Notes: generated by a model from the letters alone, not told the origin. 64,000 nucleotides of DNA from an uncultured Roseiflexaceae bacterium (GCA_937988885.1 CALKHR010000050.1:1-64000); one strand, 5' to 3'; counted from the first letter of the stretch, positions 7,951 through 16,847 are shown. A program made the numbers and translations.

Positions 7951-9678
7951 ATGCCCCACGACGCAGAGACGCGCCTTCGCCAACTGCTTGCGTTCCTTTA
8001 CGGCCCAACCGACACTACCCCGCTCGCCGAACAACTGCTCGAGCGCCTCCGCCAGTTCGAGCGCCCCAATGGCCCATCCAAGCCGCTCAGCCAAGACGAC
8101 GTCATTCTGATCACCTACGGCGATCAGTTCTGCACCCCCAATCAATCGCCGCTCTGCACCCTCGCCGACATCCTGCAGGAGACATTGGCCGATATCGTGA
8201 GCGGCGTCCACATCCTGCCCTTCTACCCCTACACCTCCGACGACGGCTTCTCGGTGGTGGATTACACCGTCGTTGACCCGCAACTCGGCGATTGGGGCGA
8301 CCTCGCAGCGCTGCGTCAGCACTACCGCCTGATGTTCGATGCGGTGATCAACCATATCTCGGCCTCAAGCGCCTGGTTCCAAAACGCCCTGCAAGGCGAC
8401 CCCGAAGCCATCGCCCGCTTCATCGTCATGCAGCCCGACACCGACCTCTCGCAGGTGACGCGCCCGCGCACCACGCCGCTGCTCACGCCCTTCGAGACGC
8501 CCAACGGTACGCTGCACATCTGGACAACCTTCAGCGCCGATCAGATCGACCTGAACTTCGCCAATCCCGCCGTCCTACTCGATATCATCGACGTGCTGCT
8601 GCTCTACGTGCGCCACGGCGCGTCGCTCATCCGCCTCGATGCGGTCGGCTACATTTGGAAGGAGGTGGGCACGCGCTGCATCCACTTGCCGCAGGCCCAC
8701 GCCATCGTGCAACTATTCCGCGCCGTGCTCGACATCGTTGCGCCCGACGTGCTGCTGATCACCGAGACGAATGTGCCGCACGCCGACAATATCAGTTATT
8801 TCGGCGATGGCCACAACGAAGCCCAACTTGTCTACCAGTTCCCGCTCGCGCCGCTGGTGCTCAACGCCTTCCAAGCGGGCAACGCGCGCCATCTCACCGA
8901 TTGGGCCGCGACACTCGAACCGCCACCCAGCAACACCACCTTCTTCAACTTCATCGCCTCGCACGATGGCTTGGGCGTCGTGCCCGCCACCGGCATCCTC
9001 AACGAGGCCGAGGTCGATGCGCTGGTGCAGCAAGTTCAAGCTCACGGCGGCCTCGTCTCCTTCAAAAACAACCCCGACGGCAGCCAGAGCGTCTACGAAC
9101 TCAACATCACGCTGTTCGACGCGCTCTCTGACCCGTACGACCTCTCCGACAGCCGCGAGCGCAAGATCGACCGATTCGTGGCCGCCAACGCCATTATGCT
9201 GGCCCTGCAGGGCGTGCCGGGGGTCTACGTTCACAGTCTGGTCGGCTCGCCCAACTACACGGCGGGCGTCGAACTGACCGGGCGCGCCCGCTCGATCAAC
9301 CGCGAGAAATGGCATCGCGCCGTATTCGAGCGCCGCATCAACGGCCCGCACCGCCACGAAGGCGCGGTCCTCGAACGCATGCGCCACCTCATCCGCACGC
9401 GGCGCAAGCAGGCCGCCTTCCATCCACACGGGCCGCAGCGTGTGCTGCTCACCAACGCGGCGGTGTTCGCGCTCCTGCGCAGTTCGCCCGACCAAAGCGA
9501 ACATATCGTCTGCCTGCACAACGTCTCGGATCAGCCGCAAACCGTGCACCTCAGCGAAGTGAATGAGTTCGCCAACAGCACCTTCATCGATCTGCTCGAC
9601 GAGAACACCGTGCAGCGCGGACTCGCCAACGTGGAGTTAGCGCCCTACCAAGTGCGCTGGCTCAAGCAACAGGGGTGA
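7951..9678 (+). CDS. GH13 subfamily 18 sugar phosphorylase, probable glucosylglycerate phosphorylase
   Basis: A 575-residue enzyme of the sucrose-phosphorylase family, with AAAGGAG before the ATG. Visible active-site residues are the nucleophile D230 (LIRLDAVGY), acid/base E272 (LLITETNVPH) and D339 (FIASHDGLG), plus an N-terminal HILPFYPYTSDDGFSVVDY motif. Family members cleave sucrose, sucrose-6-phosphate, glucosylglycerate or glucosylglycerol with phosphate, giving glucose-1-phosphate. The gene starts 66 bases after a GpgS fusion on the same strand, so glucosylglycerate is the likeliest substrate (inference from neighbourhood; characterised glucosylglycerate phosphorylases fall in this subfamily). 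Sucrose or another glucoside cannot be excluded by eye. Confidence 0.85.
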   Translation: MPHDAETRLRQLLAFLYGPTDTTPLAEQLLERLRQFERPNGPSKPLSQDDVILITYGDQFCTPNQSPLCTLADILQETLADIVSGVHILPFYPYTSDDGFSVVDYTVVDPQLGDWGDLAALRQHYRLMFDAVINHISASSAWFQNALQGDPEAIARFIVMQPDTDLSQVTRPRTTPLLTPFETPNGTLHIWTTFSADQIDLNFANPAVLLDIIDVLLLYVRHGASLIRLDAVGYIWKEVGTRCIHLPQAHAIVQLFRAVLDIVAPDVLLITETNVPHADNISYFGDGHNEAQLVYQFPLAPLVLNAFQAGNARHLTDWAATLEPPPSNTTFFNFIASHDGLGVVPATGILNEAEVDALVQQVQAHGGLVSFKNNPDGSQSVYELNITLFDALSDPYDLSDSRERKIDRFVAANAIMLALQGVPGVYVHSLVGSPNYTAGVELTGRARSINREKWHRAVFERRINGPHRHEGAVLERMRHLIRTRRKQAAFHPHGPQRVLLTNAAVFALLRSSPDQSEHIVCLHNVSDQPQTVHLSEVNEFANSTFIDLLDENTVQRGLANVELAPYQVRWLKQQG

Positions 9679-9679
9679 T

Positions 9680-9918
9680 GCGCAATCCGGCTGAAGATCA
9701 GAAAAAAAACACACATCCGTAAACGGCGTGATGCTGCATCTCAAGGAACATCAAAGAAAAGTGACGTATCTGCTCAATAACACAATGGAGGCTTTCAACT
9801 GAGACCAACACTTCCAGGTCAAGTGGTATCAAAGCGCTGCGCGTAGCAGCGCTTTGATACCACAATAAAACGTAAGTACCTTGCTGCCGCAGGCTAAAGC
9901 AGCTTTTCAGCCACCTCA
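9680..9918. repeat. MITE-like element family 1, degenerate copy A
   Basis: Shares with the three other copies an internal perfect hairpin (GTGGTATCAAAGCGCTGC at 9823-9840, complement at 9846-9863, loop GCGTA) and the conserved block ACCTTGCTGCCGCAGGCTAAA at about 9888. The left end keeps only CAATCCGGC near 9684, and the right ATTTGGTAT terminus is not recognisable, so this copy is truncated or decayed. It fills most of the 320-bp gap between convergent genes and its hairpin may act as a terminator. Confidence 0.65.
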
Positions 9919-9998
9919 AAGCCCCATCTTCAAAAACAGAGAAGCCGAGGAGTCGCATCAGCAACACCTCGACTTCGCCATCACCACAAGGCGTTTCG

Positions 9999-11201
9999 TC
10001 AATCCACCGAAACACCGAACTTCAACAACAACTTGGGCATCACATCATCGAGATTGCGCACATGCTCATCGTTCAACTCCAACAGGTTGAAGTTGTAGCG
10101 TTGATACAACTGCACCTTCTTGGCGCGGCGCTCCTGATAGGCCGGATCGTCCTCCAAACCCCAATACTCGATGTAGATTTTGCCCTCTGGAATGTAAAAA
10201 TCGCAGTACGCATCTTCCTCGATCGGCAACTGCCGCTCGTAGGCATGCACGATGCCCGACATATACAACCAGTTGTCGATCAGCACCTCGGCCTTCGAGC
10301 GCACCATATGCCCATCGGTCGTACGGAAGGTGGCCGGGAAGCGCTCGCGGAACGACGCCGCCTCGGAAGCAGGCTCCTGCGCCGCATTCGACGCCTGAAG
10401 CGCGCCCTGTACCGCCTTATGCTCCATAATCGACTCGGGCCAGATCGTGAACACCGTGCCGCTCTTCGGGTAGACGCGCCGAATCGCCCCAAGCGCCAAA
10501 CCGCGCTCGGTCGGCGACCAACCATCCTCCTCCCGCTCGATCCACCCCAACTCCGCGAACATCTGATTCACCTGGCGCGCCGAGATGCCCAAGCGCTCGC
10601 CAATCGTCGAAACGTTCAGCATCGGGCCGGTCGGCTGCGGCTGCGGAGCGGCCTTGCTCGCCTTCCAATGCTCGTAACACAACGTATGGCCCGGGCGCGA
10701 GATCGTCGCCGTGCAGCCTGGGTGGCTACAACGAGGCATCGCCAGAGCGGCCTGCGGTGCGGGACGCGGTGCTGGTTGCGGAGCGGCCTGAGGCGCCGCT
10801 GCGGGACGAGGCGTCGGTTGGGGCGCTGCTGCGGGGCGTGCTGTCGGCTGCGGTGGGGCCTGTGGCGCTGGCACCGGGCGCGCCACAGGCTGGGGAGCAG
10901 GAGCCGTCGCCTTGAGCGCCACCCCGCCCAACGAGAACGGAGCAACCGGCTCAACCTGACTCAACCCCAACAACCCCTGGCGCACCGCCACATTCTGCGG
11001 ATTCAGCTCCAACACACGCTCAAGGCAAAATCGCTGCTCGCCCTTTGTGTTCACCGCCGCCGAAAGCCACAACCATGCAGTCTCGTTCCGCGCATCGGCG
11101 TGCAAAGCCTGCACCAGCAAATCGAAGGCGCGCACCTTATCACCAGCACGACACGCAGCAATACCATCGCTCACAAGCGAGTTAACAGTTGGGTTCGGCA
11201 T
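9999..11201 (-). CDS. Modular protein: TPR-like, zinc knuckle, winged helix and PD-(D/E)XK-like nuclease domain
   Basis: A 400-residue protein not recognised as a named family. Residues 1-80 look like a TPR/helical repeat (AWLWLSAAV...LERVLELNPQN). Residues 95-150 are Pro/Ala/Gln-rich linker. A probable zinc knuckle has C158, C163, C175 and H178. Residues about 193-235 resemble a helix-turn-helix (IGERLGISARQVNQMFAELGW). The C-terminal 100 residues match the restriction-endonuclease-like domain seen in some UvrD-type helicases: SKAEVLIDNWLYMSGI, YCDFYIPEGKIYIEYWG (putative E305, D334, E345), then a helix with two lysines. This suggests a DNA-acting protein; nuclease activity is unproven. Upstream Shine-Dalgarno is weak. 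Confidence 0.75.
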   Translation of the reverse strand: MPNPTVNSLVSDGIAACRAGDKVRAFDLLVQALHADARNETAWLWLSAAVNTKGEQRFCLERVLELNPQNVAVRQGLLGLSQVEPVAPFSLGGVALKATAPAPQPVARPVPAPQAPPQPTARPAAAPQPTPRPAAAPQAAPQPAPRPAPQAALAMPRCSHPGCTATISRPGHTLCYEHWKASKAAPQPQPTGPMLNVSTIGERLGISARQVNQMFAELGWIEREEDGWSPTERGLALGAIRRVYPKSGTVFTIWPESIMEHKAVQGALQASNAAQEPASEAASFRERFPATFRTTDGHMVRSKAEVLIDNWLYMSGIVHAYERQLPIEEDAYCDFYIPEGKIYIEYWGLEDDPAYQERRAKKVQLYQRYNFNLLELNDEHVRNLDDVMPKLLLKFGVSVD

Positions 11202-11270
11202 TGATCATCACTCGGGGAAATGCAAACGTGCGGCTACTACCGTATAGCATACCACAGAGCGCAAACCAAA

Positions 11271-12035
11271 TCAGGCCTCCCACACTGTCCCAAACAAGAA
11301 CAGCGAAGCCACGAACAACGCCACCGTATACGCCACCAGCACCTGCAACGGCGCCAAACCGCGCGCCCATCCCTCACCCACAAACGCCAGCGTGCTACCC
11401 TGAATCGCCACCACCAGCAGCGGCACCAACAGCGGGAACGACAACACCGCGAACAACGCACCGCGAGCGCTCGCCCGCGCGATGATCGCCGCAATCAACG
11501 TCGTCGCCGCCACCAAGCCCAAACTCCCAGCCAACAGCAACGCCAGGAACAAGCCTAGATTGCCGATCTGCACATGCAACAGCAGCACAAACAGCAGCGT
11601 CACCAGCACATCGAGCACCAACAGCAACAGCAAATTAAACAGCAACTTGCCCAAATACACCGCAATCGGCGGGGCCGCCAAGCGCAGCGCCGCAGCCGTG
11701 CGCGTCTCCTCCTCGTGCACAAACGCCCGCGCCAACCCCGTGAACGCCGCAAACAGCACCGCGATCCACAACAACGCCGCGTGGATCGCCGCCAAATCGG
11801 CATTGCGCGCCTCGGTCAAAAACCCCACACCCAAACTCAGCGCCACCACAGTGCTCGCCGCAAACAGCACCAACGCGTTGAGCGCGTAGCGCGTGCGCAA
11901 CTCCGAGCGCAGATCCTTGCGAAACACCGCCCAAGCCGCCATCAACAAAAAGCGCACCTGCGTCTCGCCAGACTGCGTGCGCTGAACAGGCACAGGAGGT
12001 GGAGTATCAGTCGGTGGTTCCATCATATTCCGCAT
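11271..12035 (-). CDS. ccmB: CcmB-like heme exporter permease
   Basis: A 254-residue polytopic membrane protein with about six hydrophobic segments. The FRKDLRSELRTRYALNALVL motif followed by a long hydrophobic run is characteristic of CcmB, the permease of the ABC unit linked to cytochrome c maturation. A proline-rich extension of about 25 residues precedes the core. Neither ccmA nor ccmC is adjacent, which is unusual because these genes are normally clustered. Three ATGs lie close together at the start (12035, 12026, 12023) and the ribosome-binding site does not decide between them. It lies 70 bases downstream (in its own direction upstream) of the PD-(D/E)XK-like gene on the same strand. 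Confidence 0.75.
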   Translation of the reverse strand: MRNMMEPPTDTPPPVPVQRTQSGETQVRFLLMAAWAVFRKDLRSELRTRYALNALVLFAASTVVALSLGVGFLTEARNADLAAIHAALLWIAVLFAAFTGLARAFVHEEETRTAAALRLAAPPIAVYLGKLLFNLLLLLVLDVLVTLLFVLLLHVQIGNLGLFLALLLAGSLGLVAATTLIAAIIARASARGALFAVLSFPLLVPLLVVAIQGSTLAFVGEGWARGLAPLQVLVAYTVALFVASLFLFGTVWEA

Positions 12036-12135
12036 TCCACAGTAACAACGGGCCGCACGGTAACACGCCGCACAAGACCTGTCAAATCAACAGAAACCTC
12101 AGCGCCACCGCAATCAACAAGCTGCGTTTTTCGGG

Positions 12136-12266
12136 AAAAAGAGGCCGCGTCGTCAACCCCAACTCCCGTCGCTACGGGCCATCGCCGTCGTGCACAACGT
12201 GTGCGCGCTCGGACAGGTGTGGCGCTTCGCGCCAAAACGCGCGCCGCTATACTCGCGGCCATCCAT
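12136..12266. repeat. Intergenic repeat family 3, copy 1
   Basis: About 130 bp closely matching 49212-49341 in the same orientation, including the shared blocks CGCGTCGTCAAC, GTGTGCGCGCTCGG, GCGCCAAAACGCGCGCCGCT and ACTCGCGGCCATCC. It lies directly downstream of the TetR gene stop and upstream of the CcmB-like gene; in the other copy it also lies between two minus-strand genes. On the minus strand it ends in a T run, so it may carry a terminator. Confidence 0.8.
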
Positions 12267-12268
12267 TG

Positions 12269-13057
12269 CTAGCCACGCTGCTTAGCACGGCGCTGCACCA
12301 ACGCCTCAATGCCATCGAGGAGGCGCTGCAAGCCAAACTCGAACTCCTCAAGCGCACGGTTCAGCAAATAATCGCCGCCCCGCGAATCCTCGAACGCGCC
12401 CTCAATGGCAATGGCTGTCAGCGTCGGGAAGCGCTGCGGATCAAAAAACTCATCGAACAACGGCTCGCGAGCAGCCCACCATTCCTCGTTGGTGACGCCC
12501 GTCTGTTGCGCCGCCAGCACCGTATCGAGCGCACTCTGAGCCACACCACGCACATACCCCGTCACCACCGCCACCACATGCGCCATCTCCCGCCCGCTCA
12601 AGCCGATCCCCACCAAGTTGCGCAACGTCATCTCGTACAACTCGGTCTCGTTTGGCCCCAACAGCGAGCGCGCCCCCGAGATCTGCAACATCCACGGGTG
12701 CCGCTGATAGCGCTCCCAATCCTCCTGAGCGCGCAACTCCAGCGCGGCCCGCCAATGCTCAAAACGCCGCTCGGCCAACGAATGCTCGGCATACGTGCGA
12801 TCCAGCATCAGATCGTGCAACTCGGCCTTGCTCGGCACATAGGTGTATAACGACATCGTGCCCACCTGCAACTCGTCAGCAACGCGCCGCATCGAAACCT
12901 GCGCCAAGCCCTCCCGATCCGCGATCGAGATCGCCGCAGTCACGATCTGCTCGACCGAGATCGTCGGTTTAGGGCCGCGCCCCGCCTGCTTCTGCACGCC
13001 CCACAGCAGTTCCATCGAGCGTCGCGGATCGCCTTTTCCGCTAAATTCCTTCGTCAT
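12269..13057 (-). CDS. TetR-family repressor of the adjacent ABC exporter
   Basis: A 262-residue TetR/AcrR regulator. GAGGAG lies seven bases before the ATG at 13057. The N-terminal helix-turn-helix spans about residues 35-82 (ISIADREGLAQVSMRRVADE, then GTMSLYTYVPSKAEL), with Ser-Leu-Tyr-Tyr-like recognition residues. The remainder is an all-helical ligand domain of the TetR_C type. It is divergent from a DrrAB-type exporter and the 190-bp spacer carries two copies of a palindrome with ATCGTACA half-sites, placed exactly over the exporter promoter. It probably represses the exporter and itself until a drug or lipid ligand binds. The extended N-terminus before the helix-turn-helix (about 30 residues) is longer than usual. 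Confidence 0.92.
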   Translation of the reverse strand: MTKEFSGKGDPRRSMELLWGVQKQAGRGPKPTISVEQIVTAAISIADREGLAQVSMRRVADELQVGTMSLYTYVPSKAELHDLMLDRTYAEHSLAERRFEHWRAALELRAQEDWERYQRHPWMLQISGARSLLGPNETELYEMTLRNLVGIGLSGREMAHVVAVVTGYVRGVAQSALDTVLAAQQTGVTNEEWWAAREPLFDEFFDPQRFPTLTAIAIEGAFEDSRGGDYLLNRALEEFEFGLQRLLDGIEALVQRRAKQRG

Positions 13058-13180
13058 GCCGATCTCCTCACAACGCTGCCACCCTCAGTATAGCATTAGA
13101 ACCACCCTTTCACGCGGCTAACAAACCTTGCTATCGCGGCGAAGCGTGCATTCAATCACATCTCCCTTTTCGCATCCCCC

Positions 13181-13209
13181 TTGAAATATCGTACACTGTA
13201 CGATATAAT
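13181..13209 (+). promoter_or_regulatory. Sigma70-type promoter of the DrrAB-type exporter
   Basis: TTGAAA (13181-13186), a 17-bp spacer, then a perfect TATAAT (13204-13209). The predicted transcription start near 13216 is about 30 bases before the exporter ATG. The spacer is occupied by the first operator palindrome. Confidence 0.85.
13186..13206. promoter_or_regulatory. TetR operator O1 (perfect palindrome)
   Basis: ATATCGTACA, a central C, then TGTACGATAT: a perfect 21-bp palindrome lying between and overlapping the -35 and -10 hexamers. Such placement would block RNA polymerase. Confidence 0.85.
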
Positions 13210-13212
13210 AAC

Positions 13213-13229
13213 ACCGTACAGCGTACGAT
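13213..13229. promoter_or_regulatory. TetR operator O2 (imperfect copy)
   Basis: ACCGTACAGCGTACGAT differs from the 17-bp core of O1 at three positions and covers the predicted transcription start. Its centre is 25 bp from the centre of O1. Confidence 0.75.
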
Positions 13230-13247
13230 GATAAGTGAGGAGGAACC

Positions 13248-14201
13248 ATGCACCAATCACCTTTGGCTATTCGAGTGCACAACCTTCGCAAGCAATACGG
13301 TGCAACCCTCGCGCTCAACGACTTCTCGCTCAACGTCCCAATCGGCAGCATCTGCGGCCTGCTCGGCCCCAATGGCGCTGGCAAAACCACCGCAGTACGC
13401 ATCCTCTCCACGCTGCTCTCCTACGACAGCGGCCAAGTCGAGATTATGGGGCTTGACCTGCGGCGCCACGCCACCGAGATCCGCTACCAGATCGGGTTGT
13501 TGGGCCAGCACGTCGCGCTCGACGAACAACTCAGCGGTCGACAGAACCTGATCATGTTTGGGCGGCTCTACCACCTCAAACGCGCCGAAGCCGAACAGCG
13601 CGCCGATCAACTGCTCGAACAGTTTCGCCTCACCGAGGCCAGCAACAAGGCGGTGGGGCAGTACTCCGGCGGCATGCGGCGGCGGCTCGACCTTGCCGCG
13701 AGCCTGATCCGCGCCCCGCACCTGCTCCTGCTCGATGAGCCAACCACGGGACTCGACCCACGCAGCCGCAACGAAGTGTGGGAGAGCGTGCGGATGCTGG
13801 TCCAACAGGGCACCACCGTGCTGCTCACCACCCAATACCTCGAAGAGGCCGACCAACTCGCCAACCAGATCTGCTTGATCAACCAGGGCCGCGTGGTGGC
13901 CGAAGGCACGCCCGACCAACTGAAATCGCAACTGAGCAACGACCGCATCGTATTCGTTGTGCGCCACGCCGATGAACTTGGCCGAGCCAGCGCCCTTGCG
14001 GAGCAGATCGTCGGCGGGCGGGCCGAGCAGCAAACCGAACTCCGCCAGGTCAGCATCAGCGTGCGCGACCGCATGACTACGCTCAGCGCCCTGATCAAAG
14101 CCTTCGATGAGCAGCAGATCGAGCTAGACGACATCGCACTACGCCGCCCCACGCTCGACGAAGTGTTCCTGCAACACACAAGCGAAGCCATCGCGGCGTA
14201 A
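13248..14201 (+). CDS. DrrA-type daunorubicin-resistance-like ABC transporter ATPase
   Basis: A 317-residue ATP-binding subunit, with GAGGAGGAACC before the ATG. It has Walker A GPNGAGKTT at 40-48, a signature QYSGGMRRRLDLA, Walker B LLLLDEPTTGLDP and switch H in TTQYLEEADQLA. The C-terminal 90 residues match the accessory domain typical of DrrA-like exporters. It is transcribed with the permease gene 28 bases downstream and should be repressed by the divergent TetR protein. The likely role is export of a hydrophobic toxin or drug; the substrate is unknown. Confidence 0.94.
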   Translation: MHQSPLAIRVHNLRKQYGATLALNDFSLNVPIGSICGLLGPNGAGKTTAVRILSTLLSYDSGQVEIMGLDLRRHATEIRYQIGLLGQHVALDEQLSGRQNLIMFGRLYHLKRAEAEQRADQLLEQFRLTEASNKAVGQYSGGMRRRLDLAASLIRAPHLLLLDEPTTGLDPRSRNEVWESVRMLVQQGTTVLLTTQYLEEADQLANQICLINQGRVVAEGTPDQLKSQLSNDRIVFVVRHADELGRASALAEQIVGGRAEQQTELRQVSISVRDRMTTLSALIKAFDEQQIELDDIALRRPTLDEVFLQHTSEAIAA

Positions 14202-14229
14202 ACCGCGTACATATAAGGAGCGAACAACG

Positions 14230-15066
14230 ATGGATGTCACTCAAGAATACAGCATCCAAACGCGCAACTCACCCATCGAGCAGCTTGGCTGGGCGGTCAA
14301 CGACACGTGGGTGCTGATCAAGCGCGATATCGACCATTGGATGCAGCAGCCGATCTACTTTCTGATCAACCTGCTCTTCCCCGTGATGATGCTGTTGATG
14401 TTCGGCTACCTGATCGGCGGCGGCATGGTGCCACCCGATGGCGGTGACTACCGCGCCTTCCTCATCCCTGGTGTGCTCACCCTCACTATGTTCTTCGGCA
14501 TGGAGAGCACCTTCACCACGCTGGTGAACGACATCAACAAAGGCGTCACCGACCGCTTCCGCTCGCTGCCAATGCATCCTAGCGCGGTGATCCTGGGGCG
14601 CGCCGGAGCCGACATGATCCAATCGATTCTGGGGTTGGCCGTGATGGCCGTGTGTGGCTTGCTGATGGGGTGGCGCTGGCAGAACGGCCTGGATCAGGCG
14701 CTGCTCGCCTTCGGCCTGCTGCTGCTGTTGCGCTTCTCGTTCCTCTGGCTGTCGATCTTCCTGGCGCTGCTCACCCACACGCCCGACGCCGTGATGGCCG
14801 TGCAGATCCTGGTCTGGCCGATCGGCTTCCTCTCGAACATCTTCGCCTCGCCGGACACCATGCCCGCTTGGCTCGGCGCGATCGTCGAATGGAGCCCGCT
14901 CTCCACCACTTCGAACGCGGTGCGCTTGCTCTTCGGCAGCCCGATCTGGAGCGACAACCGCTGGATGATCGACTACGCGGTGTGGCTGGCAATCGCTTGG
15001 CCGCTGGCGCTGTTCGCGATCTTCTTCCCGCTCTCGCTGCGGCTCTACAAGCGCCTCGGGCACTAA
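14230..15066 (+). CDS. DrrB-type ABC-2 permease
   Basis: A 278-residue ABC-2-type membrane subunit with AAGGAG before the ATG. Hydrophobic segments begin near residue 45 (YFLINLLFPVMMLLMFGYLI) and about six are visible, with the family motif FRSLPMHPSAVILGR in the cytoplasmic loop after the second. Together with the preceding ATPase it forms a simple two-gene exporter. A GC-rich hairpin directly after the stop codon ends the operon. Confidence 0.93.
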   Translation: MDVTQEYSIQTRNSPIEQLGWAVNDTWVLIKRDIDHWMQQPIYFLINLLFPVMMLLMFGYLIGGGMVPPDGGDYRAFLIPGVLTLTMFFGMESTFTTLVNDINKGVTDRFRSLPMHPSAVILGRAGADMIQSILGLAVMAVCGLLMGWRWQNGLDQALLAFGLLLLLRFSFLWLSIFLALLTHTPDAVMAVQILVWPIGFLSNIFASPDTMPAWLGAIVEWSPLSTTSNAVRLLFGSPIWSDNRWMIDYAVWLAIAWPLALFAIFFPLSLRLYKRLGH

Positions 15067-15090
15067 ACCCCACGCCATTCGGCATAAACA

Positions 15091-15125
15091 AAGGGTTGGC
15101 GAAGGCTCACACCTTCCCAACCCTT
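15091..15125. terminator. Bidirectional terminator between convergent genes
   Basis: AAGGGTTGG-C-GAAGG (15091-15105) pairs with CCTTCCCAACCCTT (15112-15125) with a single bulged C. It is flanked by TCTACTTT on the plus strand and TTTGTTT on the minus strand and serves the permease gene and the converging ligase gene. Confidence 0.8.
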
Positions 15126-15157
15126 CTACTTTGCCCGTACTGCCGACTCGCCGGACG

Positions 15158-16663
15158 CTAACGGCGGGTGTAGCGGTGCTTCACACCGATCGGGAAGTAG
15201 CTCGGATCGCCATGCGGAAGCAGCGTCACCTGCGGCACCTGGCGCTCGGGCGGCACATAATGTGCGAACTCGCTATTGAGCCGCCGCAACTGCGCCGTAA
15301 TCGACTGCGCCACCAGGTTCGTGCGCTCGGCGTCGGCCTGCTGATTCGGCGCAAGCTCCACCGTCACGCTCAGCACGCGGTTGCGATCATCGTCCTCCAG
15401 CACCTCCAGCACGAACTTGCCCGTCACCCACTCGCGGATGTGGGGCTGCTCCAAGCCCACCGTCACATTCTCGGGGTAGATGTTCGCCCCAAAGAACGAC
15501 ACGGTGAAATCCGAGCGCCCAAACACATACACAAACGGCAGGCGCCGCACGCCGCGCAGGCCGTACTGCTGCAACTCGGCCAGTGGGTCGAAATTGTAAC
15601 GCGCCAGGAAGGCCATCATCTCATCGTAGCTCACCAATCCGCCCGTATCCAGGATGTTGTAGCGAATCAGCGGAATACCGTTATCGCCCGAGAAGAACAG
15701 CGTGCGGTCGCGCACCTCGAAGTAGCGGCTGAACGGGTCGTACTGCGCCAGTGTGGGCAGGCGCGCCTCGCCGAACAACTCGCGCGCCGCCTCGGGATGG
15801 TTCGCCAAGAAGCGCCGGATGGTGATGGACAACGGCGTCTCGTTCGCCAACACGCCAGCATCGGCGGTGCCGTACAGCGAAGCCGAACTGTAGCACGGCG
15901 CACCAGCACCCAGGCGCTCGCCCACTAGGCTGCGCCACTCCTCGCTGAACACTTCGCCCGCCATCACCAACTTCACATCGTAGCGCTCCCAGGCCACGCC
16001 CCGCGCGATGCCCGTATCGATCACATCCTTCAGCGCGGGCGGGTAGCCCAACAGCACCACCTGCTCGAATAGCGGGCCGAACGTCTCCACCACCCGGAAG
16101 ATCTCGTCCTTGTTGTTCCCCGGCGTGATCACGGTGATGGGGTAGCCCTTGCTCGCCAGGTAGCGGCAGCAGCTCGCGGTGTACATACCGCCGACCCAAG
16201 TGCCCAGCGTGAAACACACAATCGCCAACGTGGAGCGCGTATCGGCGGCGAACGAATCCACAAACACCTGCTCGAACCGCCGCGCGATCGCCAGTTCATC
16301 GGCCAGGAAGCGCGGCCACGCCGTCGGCTGCCCCGTCGAGCCGGACGACACCGCGATCATATCGCACGTCTCCAGCGCGCCATCGCGGCACAACTGCGGC
16401 AAGGGATAGCGCTGCACGTAATTCTGCTTGGTGACGAGCGGCAACTGCGAGAAATCTTCGGAGGTGCGAATGCTCGCCGGATCAACGCCCTGTTCGGCCA
16501 AAAAGGCGCGGTACGCAGGAACACGTTCGACAACCTGGTGAAAGAGGGCCAGCGCGTGCGCTGCGGGGTCGCCATGCTGCGAACGGTTGAGCACATCATC
16601 AAGCGGCGTAGAGATGAAAGAAGCTAGCGCATCCTGCGCGCGGAGCGGCTTCGTCTCGGACAT
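15158..16663 (-). CDS. PaaK-like phenylacetate-CoA ligase family adenylate-forming enzyme
   Basis: A 501-residue member of the AMP-forming ligase superfamily, closest to phenylacetate-CoA ligases. The start at 16663 has AGGAGG eight bases upstream; upstream in-frame codons lack a site. Visible motifs are FSQLPLVTKQNYV, the adenylate P-loop AVSSGSTGQPTAWPR, ASLYGTADAGVLA and the hinge region VFGRSDFTVSFFGANIYPENV. These fit PaaK homologues acting on aromatic or unusual acids, but no catabolic genes are adjacent, so the acid substrate is not predictable. It is divergent from the SRAP gene. Confidence 0.85.
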   Translation of the reverse strand: MSETKPLRAQDALASFISTPLDDVLNRSQHGDPAAHALALFHQVVERVPAYRAFLAEQGVDPASIRTSEDFSQLPLVTKQNYVQRYPLPQLCRDGALETCDMIAVSSGSTGQPTAWPRFLADELAIARRFEQVFVDSFAADTRSTLAIVCFTLGTWVGGMYTASCCRYLASKGYPITVITPGNNKDEIFRVVETFGPLFEQVVLLGYPPALKDVIDTGIARGVAWERYDVKLVMAGEVFSEEWRSLVGERLGAGAPCYSSASLYGTADAGVLANETPLSITIRRFLANHPEAARELFGEARLPTLAQYDPFSRYFEVRDRTLFFSGDNGIPLIRYNILDTGGLVSYDEMMAFLARYNFDPLAELQQYGLRGVRRLPFVYVFGRSDFTVSFFGANIYPENVTVGLEQPHIREWVTGKFVLEVLEDDDRNRVLSVTVELAPNQQADAERTNLVAQSITAQLRRLNSEFAHYVPPERQVPQVTLLPHGDPSYFPIGVKHRYTRR

Positions 16664-16847
16664 CGAGCGCCTCCTATTGAGAATTGATGGCCCAGAAGGT
16701 ATATGCACTAGTGTACTGCAAAACATTGCGGCAGAAAAGTGCGACAGCAAGTGTCACAATCGCGTGGTATACTGAAATAGCACACCCGTACTATCACCAC
16801 GCATTCTTCCGGGTAGCGTAGGCCGTTTCCAGCAAAGGAGCAGCACC

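Noticed and set aside
15131..15928. Plus-strand histidine/arginine-rich frame opposite the PaaK-like gene
   Set aside because: Typical GC-rich antisense frame without a ribosome-binding site or recognisable domain.
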